Below, piece after piece: positions 43,423 to 51,726 of a stretch of DNA of 64,000 bases. Every line of letters begins with the position of its first letter. Position 1 is the first letter of the stretch. The notes under the pieces are model-generated. The model had not been told where the DNA came from and ran no database searches. It was given only the letters and a program-made list of their open reading frames with translations. This stretch comes from Variovorax boronicumulans. Lineage in GTDB: Bacteria > Pseudomonadota > Gammaproteobacteria > Burkholderiales > Burkholderiaceae_C. A program made the translations under genes and the position numbers. The stretch lies in NCBI RefSeq assembly GCF_030812215.1, contig NZ_JAUSSG010000014.1, positions 1 through 64,000 on the forward strand, read 5' to 3'.

Positions 43423-44070
43423 TCAGCTGCGACGAAGCTGCAATCCGCTTGCGCGGCCGAGCCGGTAGACGGTACGCTGGGGCTCTGTTTCGCGCGGCGG
43501 CCCGGCAACCACAGGGCAAGGCAACGTCCGGCCGCCCGTGCTGTCGAGGGTTTCGTCGGAGCCGTCATGCACTGCAGACCAGATGCCGCACTTGCACGGC
43601 CTGAAGAGCCAGCGCACATAGCCGCGCCGGCCGGCCTCGCGCAGCATCTCTTCACGGTCGGGCGCTTCCGCCATCGTGTAGTCGCCTTGCTCCGGCTCGT
43701 CGCCATCCACGTAGCCGAAGGCCCGCAGCGCCTCGCTCACTTCAGTCGCCGGCACGCCCAGCCGCCACCACGCGGGGCGCACCACGCGCTCTAGGTCCCA
43801 CGCGCCGAGCTGCCATGCGGCTTCGAGCAGCGCAGTCTCGAGCGCATCGAGCCGCTCGCCCGACATGTCCAGGCGCGCCATCGACTGGGCCACAGGCCGG
43901 GGCGGCAGGTCCACACCGGGAATCTTCAACGGCGTGCGCCGCAGGAAGCCATGCCAATGAAGAGACAGGAGCGCCGCATCGTCGCGCCGCGCAACGCGGG
44001 TCACCGTGACCGCATAAAGCGGCAGGCGCATGGCGGCCGCATGGCCTGCAATGGTTTCGAAAAGGTTCAT
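43423..44070 (-). CDS. Hypothetical protein, 215 aa
   Basis: The ATG at 44070 follows GGAGGTGCGA; the frame back to 44211 is not needed. The protein starts MNLFETIAGHAAAMRLPLYA, has a strand-rich region (VTVTRVARRDDAALLSLHWH), a helical middle (RLDALETALLEAAWQLGAWD; VPATEVSEALRAFGYV) and a cysteine motif, RPCKCGIWSAVHDG, near the end that could bind metal. No signal peptide. I do not recognise it. It lies upstream of groES2 on the same strand but has its own ribosome binding site, and the heat-shock promoter lies between. Confidence 0.6.
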   Translation of the reverse strand: MNLFETIAGHAAAMRLPLYAVTVTRVARRDDAALLSLHWHGFLRRTPLKIPGVDLPPRPVAQSMARLDMSGERLDALETALLEAAWQLGAWDLERVVRPAWWRLGVPATEVSEALRAFGYVDGDEPEQGDYTMAEAPDREEMLREAGRRGYVRWLFRPCKCGIWSAVHDGSDETLDSTGGRTLPCPVVAGPPRETEPQRTVYRLGRASGLQLRRS

Positions 44071-44159
44071 TCGCACCTCCACAAATGAAAGGAGAACAAC
44101 GTCGGCCAAAAAAGGGTTTGAGCGTTCGGCAGCGCCGCGGTTTCCACGGCGGGGCACTG

Positions 44160-44187
44160 TTGAAAAATTCGCGCCGGCCGCTACATT
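44160..44187 (+). promoter_or_regulatory. Orphan sigma-70-type promoter leading into a truncated gene start
   Basis: TTGAAA (44160-44165), a 16-base spacer and TACATT (44182-44187) form a good promoter. Downstream are GAGGAG (44245) and a start (TTG 44257 or ATG 44263) whose frame, MKIALLDSIDL, stops after 11 codons at the repeat near 44279. The gene it once served has been cut off. Confidence 0.45.
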
Positions 44188-44278
44188 CCGGCCGGAAGCC
44201 CTGCCCTCCATCTCCGCCTCATCCTTGTTTATTCATTCCCTTTCGAGGAGATTGTCTTGACGATGAAGATCGCACTGC

Positions 44279-44304
44279 TGGATTCCATCGATCTCTGACC
44301 CTAG
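44279..44304. repeat. Repeat shared with 33445-33471
   Basis: Second copy of the TGGATTCC-N2-CGATCTCTGACCCTAG sequence, here with AT in the middle. The short frame starting at 44263 ends inside it. Confidence 0.5.
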
Positions 44305-44334
44305 ATTTCCATTGAATACTTACCCACCCGCTTT

Positions 44335-44540
44335 GTGAGTCCGAAGGCTGTGTGGATCTGCCGCAGATTGCGCTGCTGTTTCCGCGATTTGGTGGCCTCG
44401 AACAAGATCGGCCTGGACGTCGCGCTAGAAGCGCTGCGCGACGGATGGACGCAGCGCAAAGTAACAGTCGACGCGCTCTGGCATTACGCCACGATCGACC
44501 GCGTATCCAATGTGATACGCCCCTGCCTCGAAAGCGTACT
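44335..44540 (+). pseudogene. AbiEi-type antitoxin, C-terminal fragment
   Basis: The plus frame reads CCFRDLVASNKIGLDVALEA, then LRDGWTQRKVTVDALWHYAT and DRVSNVIRPCLESV. The blocks DCF-x-x-x-NKIGLDVALEAL, RKVT-x-D-x-LW-x-YA and RV-x-NV-x-RPYLE are the end of AbiEi antitoxins of type IV toxin-antitoxin systems, as I recall the family. The front half, with the helix-turn-helix, is missing and no AbiEii toxin follows. The frame continues after 44540 only into antisense of another fragment. Confidence 0.7.
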
Positions 44541-44705
44541 TGAGATAGGCGGGCAGCATCAGCGCGACATCGCACAGATGTTGGAACTCGACATCGCGCA
44601 AAGGCTGCTCGCTCACATCGAAGTGGCACAGCATGCCGAAAAGCGAGCCGTTGTCGCCAGGGCGTAAGCGTCCGGGGAAGGCATCCTGAGTCAGGGTAGC
44701 GCTTC
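44540..44705 (-). pseudogene. GAF-domain protein, C-terminal fragment
   Basis: On the minus strand DAFPGRLRPGDNGSLFGMLC, HFDVSEQPLRDVEFQHLCDV and ALMLPAYL read as the last strands and helix of a GAF domain (G-x-L-x-GTLCHFD). The frame ends at the junction with the AbiEi fragment; the two tails meet end to end. No start and no effector domain remain. Confidence 0.5.
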
Positions 44706-44837
44706 TTGCACCTGACGATGGATGCGGAGTCAAGACCAACCTCGGCGCATACTGTTGTCCAATTCTGGCGACGCGTGAAGATTCCGCCCACACCCCGCTG
44801 CGACCGGCGCCACGCCGCAGCCATCAGGGCCATCAAT

Positions 44838-45968
44838 ATGCGCAGCTTCCTACTGAACAATCGCGACGAGCTCATTCAACGATGCAAGGACAAGGTCGCA
44901 CTGCGCCCTTCGCGTGGTGCTACCCACGAGCAACTGTCGCATGGGGTGCCGATGTTTCTCGACCAACTGACGCGCACGCTTGCAGCCGAGGATGACGGCG
45001 ACGCCGCGGGTGGTCTGCTTATTTCAGGCCCGTCCGGTGGCGACGCCTCAGCACTCTCTGAGATGGGCGTTTCTGCGACCGTTCATGGCGGCGAACTGCT
45101 CGGGCTCGGCTACACGGTTGACCAAGTCGTCCATGACTATGGAGACCTGTGCCAAGCCATCACCGACCTCGCCGTTGAGCGCGACGCCCCGTTCTCGGTC
45201 GATCAGTTCCGCACGCTGAACCGCTGCTTGGACAACGCGATCGCTGACGCGGTTACCGAATTCGCTGCCCAGCGAGACCTCGAAGTGGCGAGACGACAGG
45301 CCGAGGAGGAGAACGAGCGGCTCGGCTTCCTCGCACACGAGTTGCGCAACCACCTGCACGTCGCCAAACTCGCGTTCGCAGCCTTGGAGTCAGGCAGGCT
45401 TCCGGTCGGCGGCTCGACTGGTGCAGTGCTCAAGCGCAGTCTCGGCTCGATGGAAGGTTTGATCGACCATTCCTTAGCGGCTATTCGCAACGCGACTCGG
45501 GCGCCGATGCATCCGCGCATCTTCTCGCTCGCAATCTTCTTGGCCGACGCCGGTCGCGTTGCCGAGCTCTACGCGGCAGACACTGGCTGTGCGCTCCGTA
45601 TCCCGGAAGTAGACGCCCAACTCGCGATCGAAGGCAATCGCGAACTGCTGTTGGCGGCACTCGGGAACCTGCTACAGAACGCCTTCAAATTCACCCGACC
45701 GGGTAGCGAGGTCGCGCTACACGCCTATGCGTCAGATGCCTGGACCTTTATCGACGTGGAGGATCGCTGCGGCGGGCTTCCGGACGGTAGCGCGGACACC
45801 ATGTTCGAGCCGTTCCGGCAAGGCTTCGATGACAAGCGTGGCCTCGGGTTGGGGCTATCGATCGCAAAGCGTAGTGTCGAGGCTGACCGTGGGCTGTTGA
45901 CCGTACAAGACATGCCTGGCAAGGGATGCGTCTTCAAGATCACTTTGCCGCTACGACGGCTGGCGTAG
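44838..45968 (+). CDS. Sensor histidine kinase with RsbRD-like N-terminal domain
   Basis: A 376-aa cytoplasmic kinase without membrane segments. Residues 1-150 (MRSFLLNNRDELIQRCKDKV and the helical region after it) resemble the RsbRD/globin-like sensory N-terminus. The phospho-acceptor is His about 167 in FLAHELRNHLHVAKLAFAAL. The ATPase part has NLLQNAFKFTRPGSEV (N box), FIDVEDRCGGLPDGS (G1) and RGLGLGLSIAKRSVEADRG (G2). There is no response regulator beside it, so it is an orphan kinase. I chose ATG 44838; the open frame from 44706 crosses the GAF fragment. Confidence 0.88.
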   Translation: MRSFLLNNRDELIQRCKDKVALRPSRGATHEQLSHGVPMFLDQLTRTLAAEDDGDAAGGLLISGPSGGDASALSEMGVSATVHGGELLGLGYTVDQVVHDYGDLCQAITDLAVERDAPFSVDQFRTLNRCLDNAIADAVTEFAAQRDLEVARRQAEEENERLGFLAHELRNHLHVAKLAFAALESGRLPVGGSTGAVLKRSLGSMEGLIDHSLAAIRNATRAPMHPRIFSLAIFLADAGRVAELYAADTGCALRIPEVDAQLAIEGNRELLLAALGNLLQNAFKFTRPGSEVALHAYASDAWTFIDVEDRCGGLPDGSADTMFEPFRQGFDDKRGLGLGLSIAKRSVEADRGLLTVQDMPGKGCVFKITLPLRRLA

Positions 45969-46021
45969 TAGCGCGCTCGAACCTTCCAGTCCTCGAAGTT
46001 GACTCGGCGCGGGGCATTCGA

Positions 46022-46450
46022 TCAAGCCTGCCAGCGGTAGGGCAGCAGATCTCTGACGGGGCGATCGGGTTGCGTAGGCTGCCGCTCGAGCACATTCTTG
46101 AGGTACACATAGGGCTCATGGCCGTTGAGCCGGGGCCGTGTGGAGCAGGCTCATGATGGCTGCTGCCCTCTGTCCGGCACGCAAACTTCCAGTGAACAGC
46201 AATTCTTTCGTCCCAGCGCGATGTGCCTGATCAAGTTCTCGACGCGGTTGTTGTCGACCGCCAAGTCGCCGTCATCGAGGAAGCGCGTCAGTGCTCCCCA
46301 GCGCCTGAGGCGGTAGTCGATGGCTGGACCTTCGCGAGCCCGGAGCGGCTGCCGAGCAAGGCGGGCTCTTGCGGCTGTCGGCTTCATCGAGCTCACCGAC
46401 GACGCCGCCGAGCTTCGCGGCAAGCGACTGGACGCGCCCGGTGCCTTGGG
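46022..46450 (-). mobile_element. IS66-family transposase remnant (C-terminal end of TnpC)
   Basis: Minus-strand pieces AIDYRLRRWGALTRFLDDGD, LAVDNNRVENLIRHIALGRK and, in another frame, LNGHEPYVYLKNVLERQPTQ then RDLLPYRWQA (stop at 46022) match the end of IS66 TnpC, including the Glu-bearing VEN-x-IR motif. A frameshift after GRKN splits it. The 5' part and both IS ends are missing. Confidence 0.8.
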
Positions 46451-46501
46451 GCGTAGGAATAAACATGCCTCGATTTTCGCGGATAAGACCAACTGCGCGG
46501 C

Positions 46502-47587
46502 TCAATGCCGCGGCGTTTCGTCCAGCCGATGGGCCAGGAAAAAGCGAAGCATCTCGCGGCTGGCGTCGATGCCGTCGGGTTGCGTGTAGCTGCCTTGCGC
46601 GCTGCCGCCGGACCATGCATGCCCGGCAGCGTGAAGACGCCAGTGCTCGGCCTCGCCGCGGCCCTCGGAGGCCGGATAGAGCGTTCGCGTGAAGCGCCGG
46701 CCGGCCGGCGACTGGCCTTCGCTGACCTCGCCCGGCGTCGCACCTGCAAGAATGGCCATCCCGTTGTTCACATGGACGGTGGTGTCAGCGTCGCCATGAA
46801 AGACGATGATCGGCTGCGGCGTCGCGGCCGCACCGGAGGGAGCTTCGGGCACTCCGGTCCGCATCGCGTGCAATGCCGACAACATGTCGTGCGCGGCGCC
46901 GTGCGGAAGCCCGGAGTGCACGCCGATCGCGGCAAAGATATCGGGATAGCAATGACCCAGCACGTCTGCCATGGCACCGCCCGCCGACAGCCCCGCGACA
47001 TAGACCCGCGCACGATCTGCATGCTGCTGCGCGGCGACATGCTGCGTGAGCGCGGCAAGCAAGGCCGGTTCTCCCCGGTCACGCTGCTGATGCTGGGTCT
47101 TGAACCAGTTCCAGCATTTCTGGCCGTGTACCCGCTGCGCCTGCTCCGGGTACAGCACGATCACCCCTGATTCACGCGCGTGGTCGTTCATGCGGGTACC
47201 CGCAGCAAAGTCCGCCGCGCCCTGCGTGCAGCCATGCAGCATCACAACGAGCGGTCGAGGCGTGAGCGGCTGGTTCGCGGCACTTGCCGGCACGAAGAGC
47301 ATGTAGTCGATGGTGCGGCCCTGATGAGAAAACGTGCCCTTCACCCATTGTTCCGGCTCACCGAAAGCGTCGGGGGATGGCATGGGCCTGCCAGCCTCAA
47401 TAACGCGCGCCTCGACATCGATCACGCCTGCTTCCGGAGTCGGACGCGTCGATGAAACAGGCGATGCCGGCTGCGCATCGCTCCCGCCTCGCAATGCGCG
47501 TTGGATCGCATGGGTCGCGTCGAGCAGCCGACCACTGCGTGTAAGTTGCGTCGCCTCGTTCATCAGGCCCACGAAAAGTGAATTCAT
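46502..47587 (-). CDS. PHB depolymerase-family esterase (LpqC-like)
   Basis: A 361-aa alpha/beta hydrolase with IDYMLFVPASAANQPLTPRP, the oxyanion loop LVVMLHGCTQGAADFAAGT, the WNWFKTQHQQRDRGEP segment, the lipase box VYVAGLSAGGAMA, an Asp in IIVFHGDADTTVHV and a His in HAAGHAWSGG. This order is that of the esterase/PHB depolymerase family. No evident signal peptide, so it may be intracellular. It lies 52 bases after the IS66 remnant's edge. Substrate could be polyhydroxyalkanoate oligomers or other esters. The ATG at 47587 is preferred to a TTG at 47611. Confidence 0.88.
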   Translation of the reverse strand: MNSLFVGLMNEATQLTRSGRLLDATHAIQRALRGGSDAQPASPVSSTRPTPEAGVIDVEARVIEAGRPMPSPDAFGEPEQWVKGTFSHQGRTIDYMLFVPASAANQPLTPRPLVVMLHGCTQGAADFAAGTRMNDHARESGVIVLYPEQAQRVHGQKCWNWFKTQHQQRDRGEPALLAALTQHVAAQQHADRARVYVAGLSAGGAMADVLGHCYPDIFAAIGVHSGLPHGAAHDMLSALHAMRTGVPEAPSGAAATPQPIIVFHGDADTTVHVNNGMAILAGATPGEVSEGQSPAGRRFTRTLYPASEGRGEAEHWRLHAAGHAWSGGSAQGSYTQPDGIDASREMLRFFLAHRLDETPRH

Positions 47588-47617
47588 TGAGGTTGCCCGG
47601 GTAATTGCCAAGAGGCG

Positions 47618-48043
47618 CTAGTGAATGCGTTCCGCCAGTGCAGCCTTGACCGCTGGCGACGCGTGAAGGGCGCCAAGCACCGTCAGCGAATCGATGACCG
47701 CGCTCGCAAGCTCGGGGCTTACGTCGGGTGCGATCACCGCAAGGCCGAGCACCCGGATCTGGAGCGTCTCGCCTGCGGCGCGCACGGCCTCGAGGTCAGC
47801 GGCAGAAAAGCTCTGCAGGCCGAGGACCAACGTCTTGCGCGACACCGCTTGGCGCAAGGCATCGGAATGCGAGGCGAGATGGGATCGGATGGCCGTGCGG
47901 ATGAAATCCGTGCGATTCGAATAGAAGCCTTCCGCCACCAGCAGGTCGATATGCCCGAGATCGACGAAGCCCATGTTGATCGTGATCTTCTCGGACTCCG
48001 GTGTTTTGATCGGCGCAGGCCGGGGGGGTGCTTTTCGGGGCAT
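47618..48043 (-). CDS. CopG/ribbon-helix-helix family transcriptional regulator
   Basis: A 141-aa protein. The ribbon-helix-helix is at residues ~18-55: EKITINMGFVDLGHIDLLVA, EGFYSNRTDFIRTAIRSHLA. The strand ITINMGFVDL and the N-R-T-D-F-I-R-x-A motif are typical. The C-terminal 80 residues (LGLQSFSAADLEAVRAAGET; LQIRVLGLAVIAPDVSPELA) form a separate domain of unknown role that may bind a ligand. A palindrome directly upstream suggests autoregulation. It ends 30 bases before the esterase start on the same strand and may control it. Confidence 0.82.
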   Translation of the reverse strand: MPRKAPPRPAPIKTPESEKITINMGFVDLGHIDLLVAEGFYSNRTDFIRTAIRSHLASHSDALRQAVSRKTLVLGLQSFSAADLEAVRAAGETLQIRVLGLAVIAPDVSPELASAVIDSLTVLGALHASPAVKAALAERIH

Positions 48044-48056
48044 TCACCATCCTAAC

Positions 48057-48074
48057 ACCATCTGCATAGATGGT
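48057..48074. promoter_or_regulatory. Palindromic operator upstream of the CopG-family regulator
   Basis: ACCATCTGCATAGATGGT is a perfect 7-4-7 inverted repeat ending 13 bases from the regulator's ATG. Ribbon-helix-helix proteins bind such palindromes. A partly related GGATGGT lies between it and the start. Confidence 0.65.
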
Positions 48075-48287
48075 ATATGGATGGTTTTCAGCTTCTTCAG
48101 CTTTACAGTGGCGTCTCGCGATCAATTCGGCGGACACCGCCTTGAGCGGATCATTTCTCGTTCTATCCCCCCTTCAACGCCCCGAGTCGTACCAAGCTTG
48201 GCACTACGAAACGCCGGATGACTTTGTGTTCGCGTCAAGGGCTCGCGTTACTGTTGCTGCTACTTCGACATCGACATCAAGGGGCGA

Positions 48288-49160
48288 TCAGATGAAGGGC
48301 ACGCCACCGGTCACGGGGATGGTTGCACCTGAGATGTACGAGGCCTGGTCGGAGGCCAGCAGCACGTACACCGCCTGCAACTCGGAGGGTTGGCCCGGGC
48401 GCTTCATCGGCGTCTGCATGCCGAACTCCCTCACCTTCTCCGGCGGCATGGTCGACGGAATCAACGGTGTCCAGAAGGGGCCGGGGGCCACGCAGTTGAC
48501 GCGGATGCCCTTCTCCGCGAGCAGCTGCGCCATGCCGCCCGTCATGTTCTGGATGGCGCCCTTGGTTGCGGCATAGGCCACGAGCGTCGCATTGGGCTTG
48601 TCCGCGTTCACGGAAGCGGTGCTGATGATGGCGCTGCCCGGCTTCATGTGGACGACGGCCGCCTTGCAGAGGAAGAAGTTCGCATGGACATTGGTGCGAA
48701 AGGTGCGGTCCAACTCCTCTGCGCTGATCTCGGCCAGGTCCTTGTGCGTCATCTGGAAGGCGGCGTTGTTCACCAGCACGTCGAGCCGGCCAAAGCACTC
48801 CATCGCCTTGTCCACCAGTTCGATGCAGTGCGCCTCCTCGCAGATGTCGCCCGGAACGGCCAGGCAGATCCTGCCCTCGCGCTCGATGAGCTGCGCCGTG
48901 ACGCGGGCATCGGATTCCTCCTCGGGCAGGTACGAGATCAGCACGTCGGCGCCTTCGCGTGCAAACGCCAGCGCCACGGCGCGACCGATCCCGCTGTCGC
49001 CGCCGGTGATGAGCGCGGACTTGCCGACAAGCTTGCCGGTACCCATGTACGACGTCTCGCCGAAGTCGGGGCGCGGTTCCATCGCGGATTCGAGTCCGGG
49101 CGGCGTCTGCTGCGGCGTGCTGAACGGTGGCCGCGGATGGACGGTGAGGGGATTGGGCAT
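48288..49160 (-). CDS. SDR-family oxidoreductase (YghA-like), intact copy
   Basis: A 290-aa NAD(P)-dependent dehydrogenase/reductase. Cofactor motif TGGDSGIGRAVALAFAREGA, structural NNAAFQMTHKDLAEI, catalytic Ser in IISTASVNADKPNA and the Tyr-x3-Lys in LVAYAATKGAIQNM. The N-terminal 40-residue extension (PPFSTPQQTPPGLESAMEPR) is typical of the YghA/YhdF group. The ATG at 49160 follows AAGGAGCCGTCC. A half-copy with the same extension lies at 21895-22401. Relatives are induced by stress and stationary phase; substrates are unclear. Confidence 0.92.
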   Translation of the reverse strand: MPNPLTVHPRPPFSTPQQTPPGLESAMEPRPDFGETSYMGTGKLVGKSALITGGDSGIGRAVALAFAREGADVLISYLPEEESDARVTAQLIEREGRICLAVPGDICEEAHCIELVDKAMECFGRLDVLVNNAAFQMTHKDLAEISAEELDRTFRTNVHANFFLCKAAVVHMKPGSAIISTASVNADKPNATLVAYAATKGAIQNMTGGMAQLLAEKGIRVNCVAPGPFWTPLIPSTMPPEKVREFGMQTPMKRPGQPSELQAVYVLLASDQASYISGATIPVTGGVPFI

Positions 49161-49521
49161 GGACGGCTCCTTGAATGATCTGGACGCCATGTTGGCGGCC
49201 GCCTCGCAGCGCGGCGTAGGAAGGTCGCCAACTTGTGCGCGGGTTGATACGCATGTCGTACCGTCGGCTCAAGCTGTCTCGACCGGGGCTCTTACGGCAT
49301 CCGCAGGCTTGGCCCTCTTGCGCGCTCGCGGTAGCGCTTTTTCGAAGATCACCGATGCCTGCGACAAGTCGTCGAGCCGCGCCTTCCACGCCGATGCCAT
49401 CTGTTCAGGATGGCGTATTCCCGCGCACCTTGGAGGCGCTGGACTACAAGAGACCGCCCGAAGGCCACTAGATTTCATGTCGCCGCGCGCAGACGGACCC
49501 ACTGGACACTGAAGGAAACCG
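49161..49521. other. Intergenic stretch of about 360 bases, no supported gene
   Basis: A minus-strand frame from 49400 down to 49269 (MASAWKARLDDLSQASVIFE) has plausible composition but no ribosome binding site, so it is left uncalled. Confidence 0.4.
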
Positions 49522-49830
49522 ATGGCCGAAGACCCCGCCCCTGCATTCGTTGCCTGGATGGCAGCGGAAACTGCCGCCTACACGGCTATTCACCAGCTTC
49601 ACCAGCGTACGCAAGGTGGGCGCTTGGCCATCCCGGACAGCCGCATCGAGCAGATTGCCAGGCTGCGCAAGGAGGCGGACATCCGTTTCGCCGGGCTGTG
49701 GGGCGCGCTCGGCGCAGCGTCGCAGCCCAGCGTGGCCGCACCACCGGTGCAGCGCGGGCGCAGGCGGCGCGCGGCCTTCGAGCTTCTCTCGCGAGAGCCT
49801 GCCGAGTCCATCGAAAACCGCATCGGGTAA
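49522..49830 (+). CDS. Hypothetical protein, 102 aa
   Basis: The ATG follows GAAGGAAACCG. The protein opens with a helical half (AFVAWMAAETAAYTAIHQLH; SRIEQIARLRKEADIRFAGL) and ends in a basic, disordered tail (PPVQRGRRRRAAFELLSREP). No signal peptide. Not recognised. It precedes the exonuclease III gene by 96 bases on the same strand. Confidence 0.6.
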   Translation: MAEDPAPAFVAWMAAETAAYTAIHQLHQRTQGGRLAIPDSRIEQIARLRKEADIRFAGLWGALGAASQPSVAAPPVQRGRRRRAAFELLSREPAESIENRIG

Positions 49831-49926
49831 GCGTCCGGCCCCTATGGCCGGAACCGGCGGGATCAAAGGGCGCACGATTTCACGCGCTCATTTGTCCCTC
49901 TTTCTCGTCCTCTCGGCTTGCCCCAA

Positions 49927-50709
49927 ATGAAGATCGCCACATTCAACGTCAACGGCATCAACGGTCGCCTCGCCCGCCTGCTCGAATGGCTCGCTGAATC
50001 GAAGCCCGACGTCGCCTGCCTGCAGGAGCTCAAGTCTCCCGATGCCGCCCTGCCGGTCGATGCGATTCGCAGTGCCGGATACGGCATCGTCGCGCACGGG
50101 CAGCGTGCATGGAACGGTGTTGCCATCCTCGCGCGCGGAAGAGAGCCGATCGACACCGGGCGCAGCCTGCCGGGTATGGAAGCCGACCCGCAGAGCCGGT
50201 ACATCGAGGCGGTGGTCGGGGGCGTGCTGATCGGCAGCCTCTACCTGCCCAACGGCAATCCGCAACCGGGACCGAAGTTCGACTACAAGCTGCAATGGTT
50301 CAAGGCCTTCAACAGGCATGCGAAGAAACTCTTTGCGAGCGGCATGCCGGTCGTTCTGGCCGGCGACTACAACGTTGTGCCTACCGATGCCGACATCTAC
50401 AACCCGGCCTCCTGGCGCGACGACGCGCTGCTGCAGCCCGAAAGCCGGGCGGCGTTCGCGCAGCTGCTCAAGCAGGGCTGGACCGATGCGATTCGCGCGA
50501 GCCACCCTGGCCGGGTGCCCTTCACCTTCTGGACGTACTGGCGAAACCGATATCCGCGCGACGCCGGACTTCGCATCGACCATCTGCTGCTGAGCGCCGA
50601 ACTCGCACCGATGCTTCGCAATGCCGGCGTGGACCGCGACGTGCGTGGGCGCACCGGTGCGAGCGACCATGCGCCGGCCTGGATCGAGCTTGACATTCCG
50701 GCAGCGTAG
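49927..50709 (+). CDS. xthA: Exodeoxyribonuclease III (AP endonuclease family)
   Basis: A 260-aa DNA repair nuclease. MKIATFNVNGINGRLARLLE is the family start; CLQELKSPDAALPVDAI carries the metal-binding Glu, VVLAGDYNVVPTDADIYNP the Asp/Asn pair, TFWTYWRNRYPRDAGLRIDH the conserved loop and TGASDHAPAWIELDI the catalytic Asp-His. It cuts DNA at abasic sites and removes blocked 3' ends. Being near catalase and SDR genes, it may be one of several xthA paralogues used under oxidative stress. The housekeeping copy could lie elsewhere. Confidence 0.9.
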   Translation: MKIATFNVNGINGRLARLLEWLAESKPDVACLQELKSPDAALPVDAIRSAGYGIVAHGQRAWNGVAILARGREPIDTGRSLPGMEADPQSRYIEAVVGGVLIGSLYLPNGNPQPGPKFDYKLQWFKAFNRHAKKLFASGMPVVLAGDYNVVPTDADIYNPASWRDDALLQPESRAAFAQLLKQGWTDAIRASHPGRVPFTFWTYWRNRYPRDAGLRIDHLLLSAELAPMLRNAGVDRDVRGRTGASDHAPAWIELDIPAA

Positions 50710-50747
50710 GCCATCCGCGCGACTAGGCATGGAGCGCAACCCTCAGC

Positions 50748-50948
50748 ATGCTGCTCGGCTACCAGGCCTTTCACGTCGCCGTGCTGATGCTCATGGGCAG
50801 CTACGTGATAGCGCGTTCGTGGACCCGCAAGCTGCATCACGCGGTGCGCGCGACGCTCGACAACACCGCGCTAATGTGGCACTGCGTCACCACGCAGGGC
50901 CTCATCGACGCGCTTACGGTGCAGCTGGTTCCGGTGGCACTCGGCTGA
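50748..50948 (+). pseudogene. Cytochrome c oxidase (fused subunit I/III type), C-terminal fragment
   Basis: The frame reads AFHVAVLMLMGSYVIARSWT then HHAVRATLDNTALMWHCVTT and ends PVALG. RATLDN-x-x-LMWHYVT is the last helix of haem-copper oxidase subunit III or fused subunit I/III proteins. There a Tyr follows the His, while here it is Cys. Only the last 66 residues are present; no oxidase genes lie nearby. A start at 50748 could make a small membrane peptide, but this is most likely a gene tail left by deletion. Confidence 0.65.
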
Positions 50949-50987
50949 TCACGATGAAGTGCCAACGACCGGCGCCACAAACGTTGT

Positions 50988-51473
50988 TCAACTCTTGTAC
51001 TTTCGCACGCTGAGTTCTCCATCGCTCTCGAGCATCGCCAGCCGCACCTCGGAGAGCTCGGCGATGCCCTTTTCCCTGAGCTTGGACATCAGCTCGTCCA
51101 CCGTGATGAGCTGGCGCCGCAGCGTCCTGTGCAGGATCTGCCCATGCTTTACCAACGGCTCGGCGGGCGGCTCGATCAAGCGCGACACTGCGGGCGAGTG
51201 ATAGCTGGCCCAATCGAGCAGGTAGTTCCAGCCCACCAGGGTCACGATGAGGACCAGACCGTCGGTGATGGTCTTGTACTCGCCCTGCATGGCGTTACTG
51301 GAAGCGTCGGCGATCAGCACAACAAACAGCAGGTCCGCCACGCCGAGCGATCCGACGTCGCGCCGCAAAAGGAAACGAAAAACCAGGAGCAAAAACCAGT
51401 AGACCACCGTGCCTCGCAGCACCATGTGCCAAGCCGGCATCTCCATGCGAAAGAGTTCCGAGAGTGAATCCAT
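50988..51473 (-). CDS. DUF421 domain membrane protein (YetF-like)
   Basis: A 161-aa protein with two to three N-terminal helices (VLRGTVVYWFLLLVFRFLLR; GLVLIVTLVGWNYLLDW), the motif RDVGSLGVADLLFVVLIADA between them, and a cytoplasmic DUF421 domain (VKHGQILHRTLRRQLITVDE; LMSKLREKGIAELSEVRLAM, LESDGELSV). Members are linked to spore germination in Bacillus and of unknown role in Proteobacteria. It stands downstream of the katE gene on the same strand, 253 bases away. Confidence 0.85.
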   Translation of the reverse strand: MDSLSELFRMEMPAWHMVLRGTVVYWFLLLVFRFLLRRDVGSLGVADLLFVVLIADASSNAMQGEYKTITDGLVLIVTLVGWNYLLDWASYHSPAVSRLIEPPAEPLVKHGQILHRTLRRQLITVDELMSKLREKGIAELSEVRLAMLESDGELSVRKYKS

Positions 51474-51726
51474 GGCTTGCCTCCGTCCGGCCGCTGGCCG
51501 GTGCCGCTTGTTCTTCAGTGGGACTTCGTTTGTTCACACTGGGCTCTTCGACACAGGCTTCGTGATCGTTGCTGTGGCCGTGGCGCCGAGCGTGATCTCG
51601 GTGATCCACGACACCACGAGCGCTCCGTAGGCCCGCCGCGATTCTGTTTCGACAACGCGTGGTTCGCGCCCGACAGCAGACATGGACGGTTTTGGTTCTT
51701 TCAACGCCCAGCGACCGTCTCCGCGA

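Noticed and set aside
43252..43423. CIRCE operator searched for in front of groES
   Set aside because: No TTAGCACTC-N9-GAGTGCTAA-like sequence is present; only a sigma-32-type promoter is visible.
51534..51683. 49-codon minus-strand frame between katE and the DUF421 gene
   Set aside because: Composition is passable but there is no ribosome binding site and no family resemblance.
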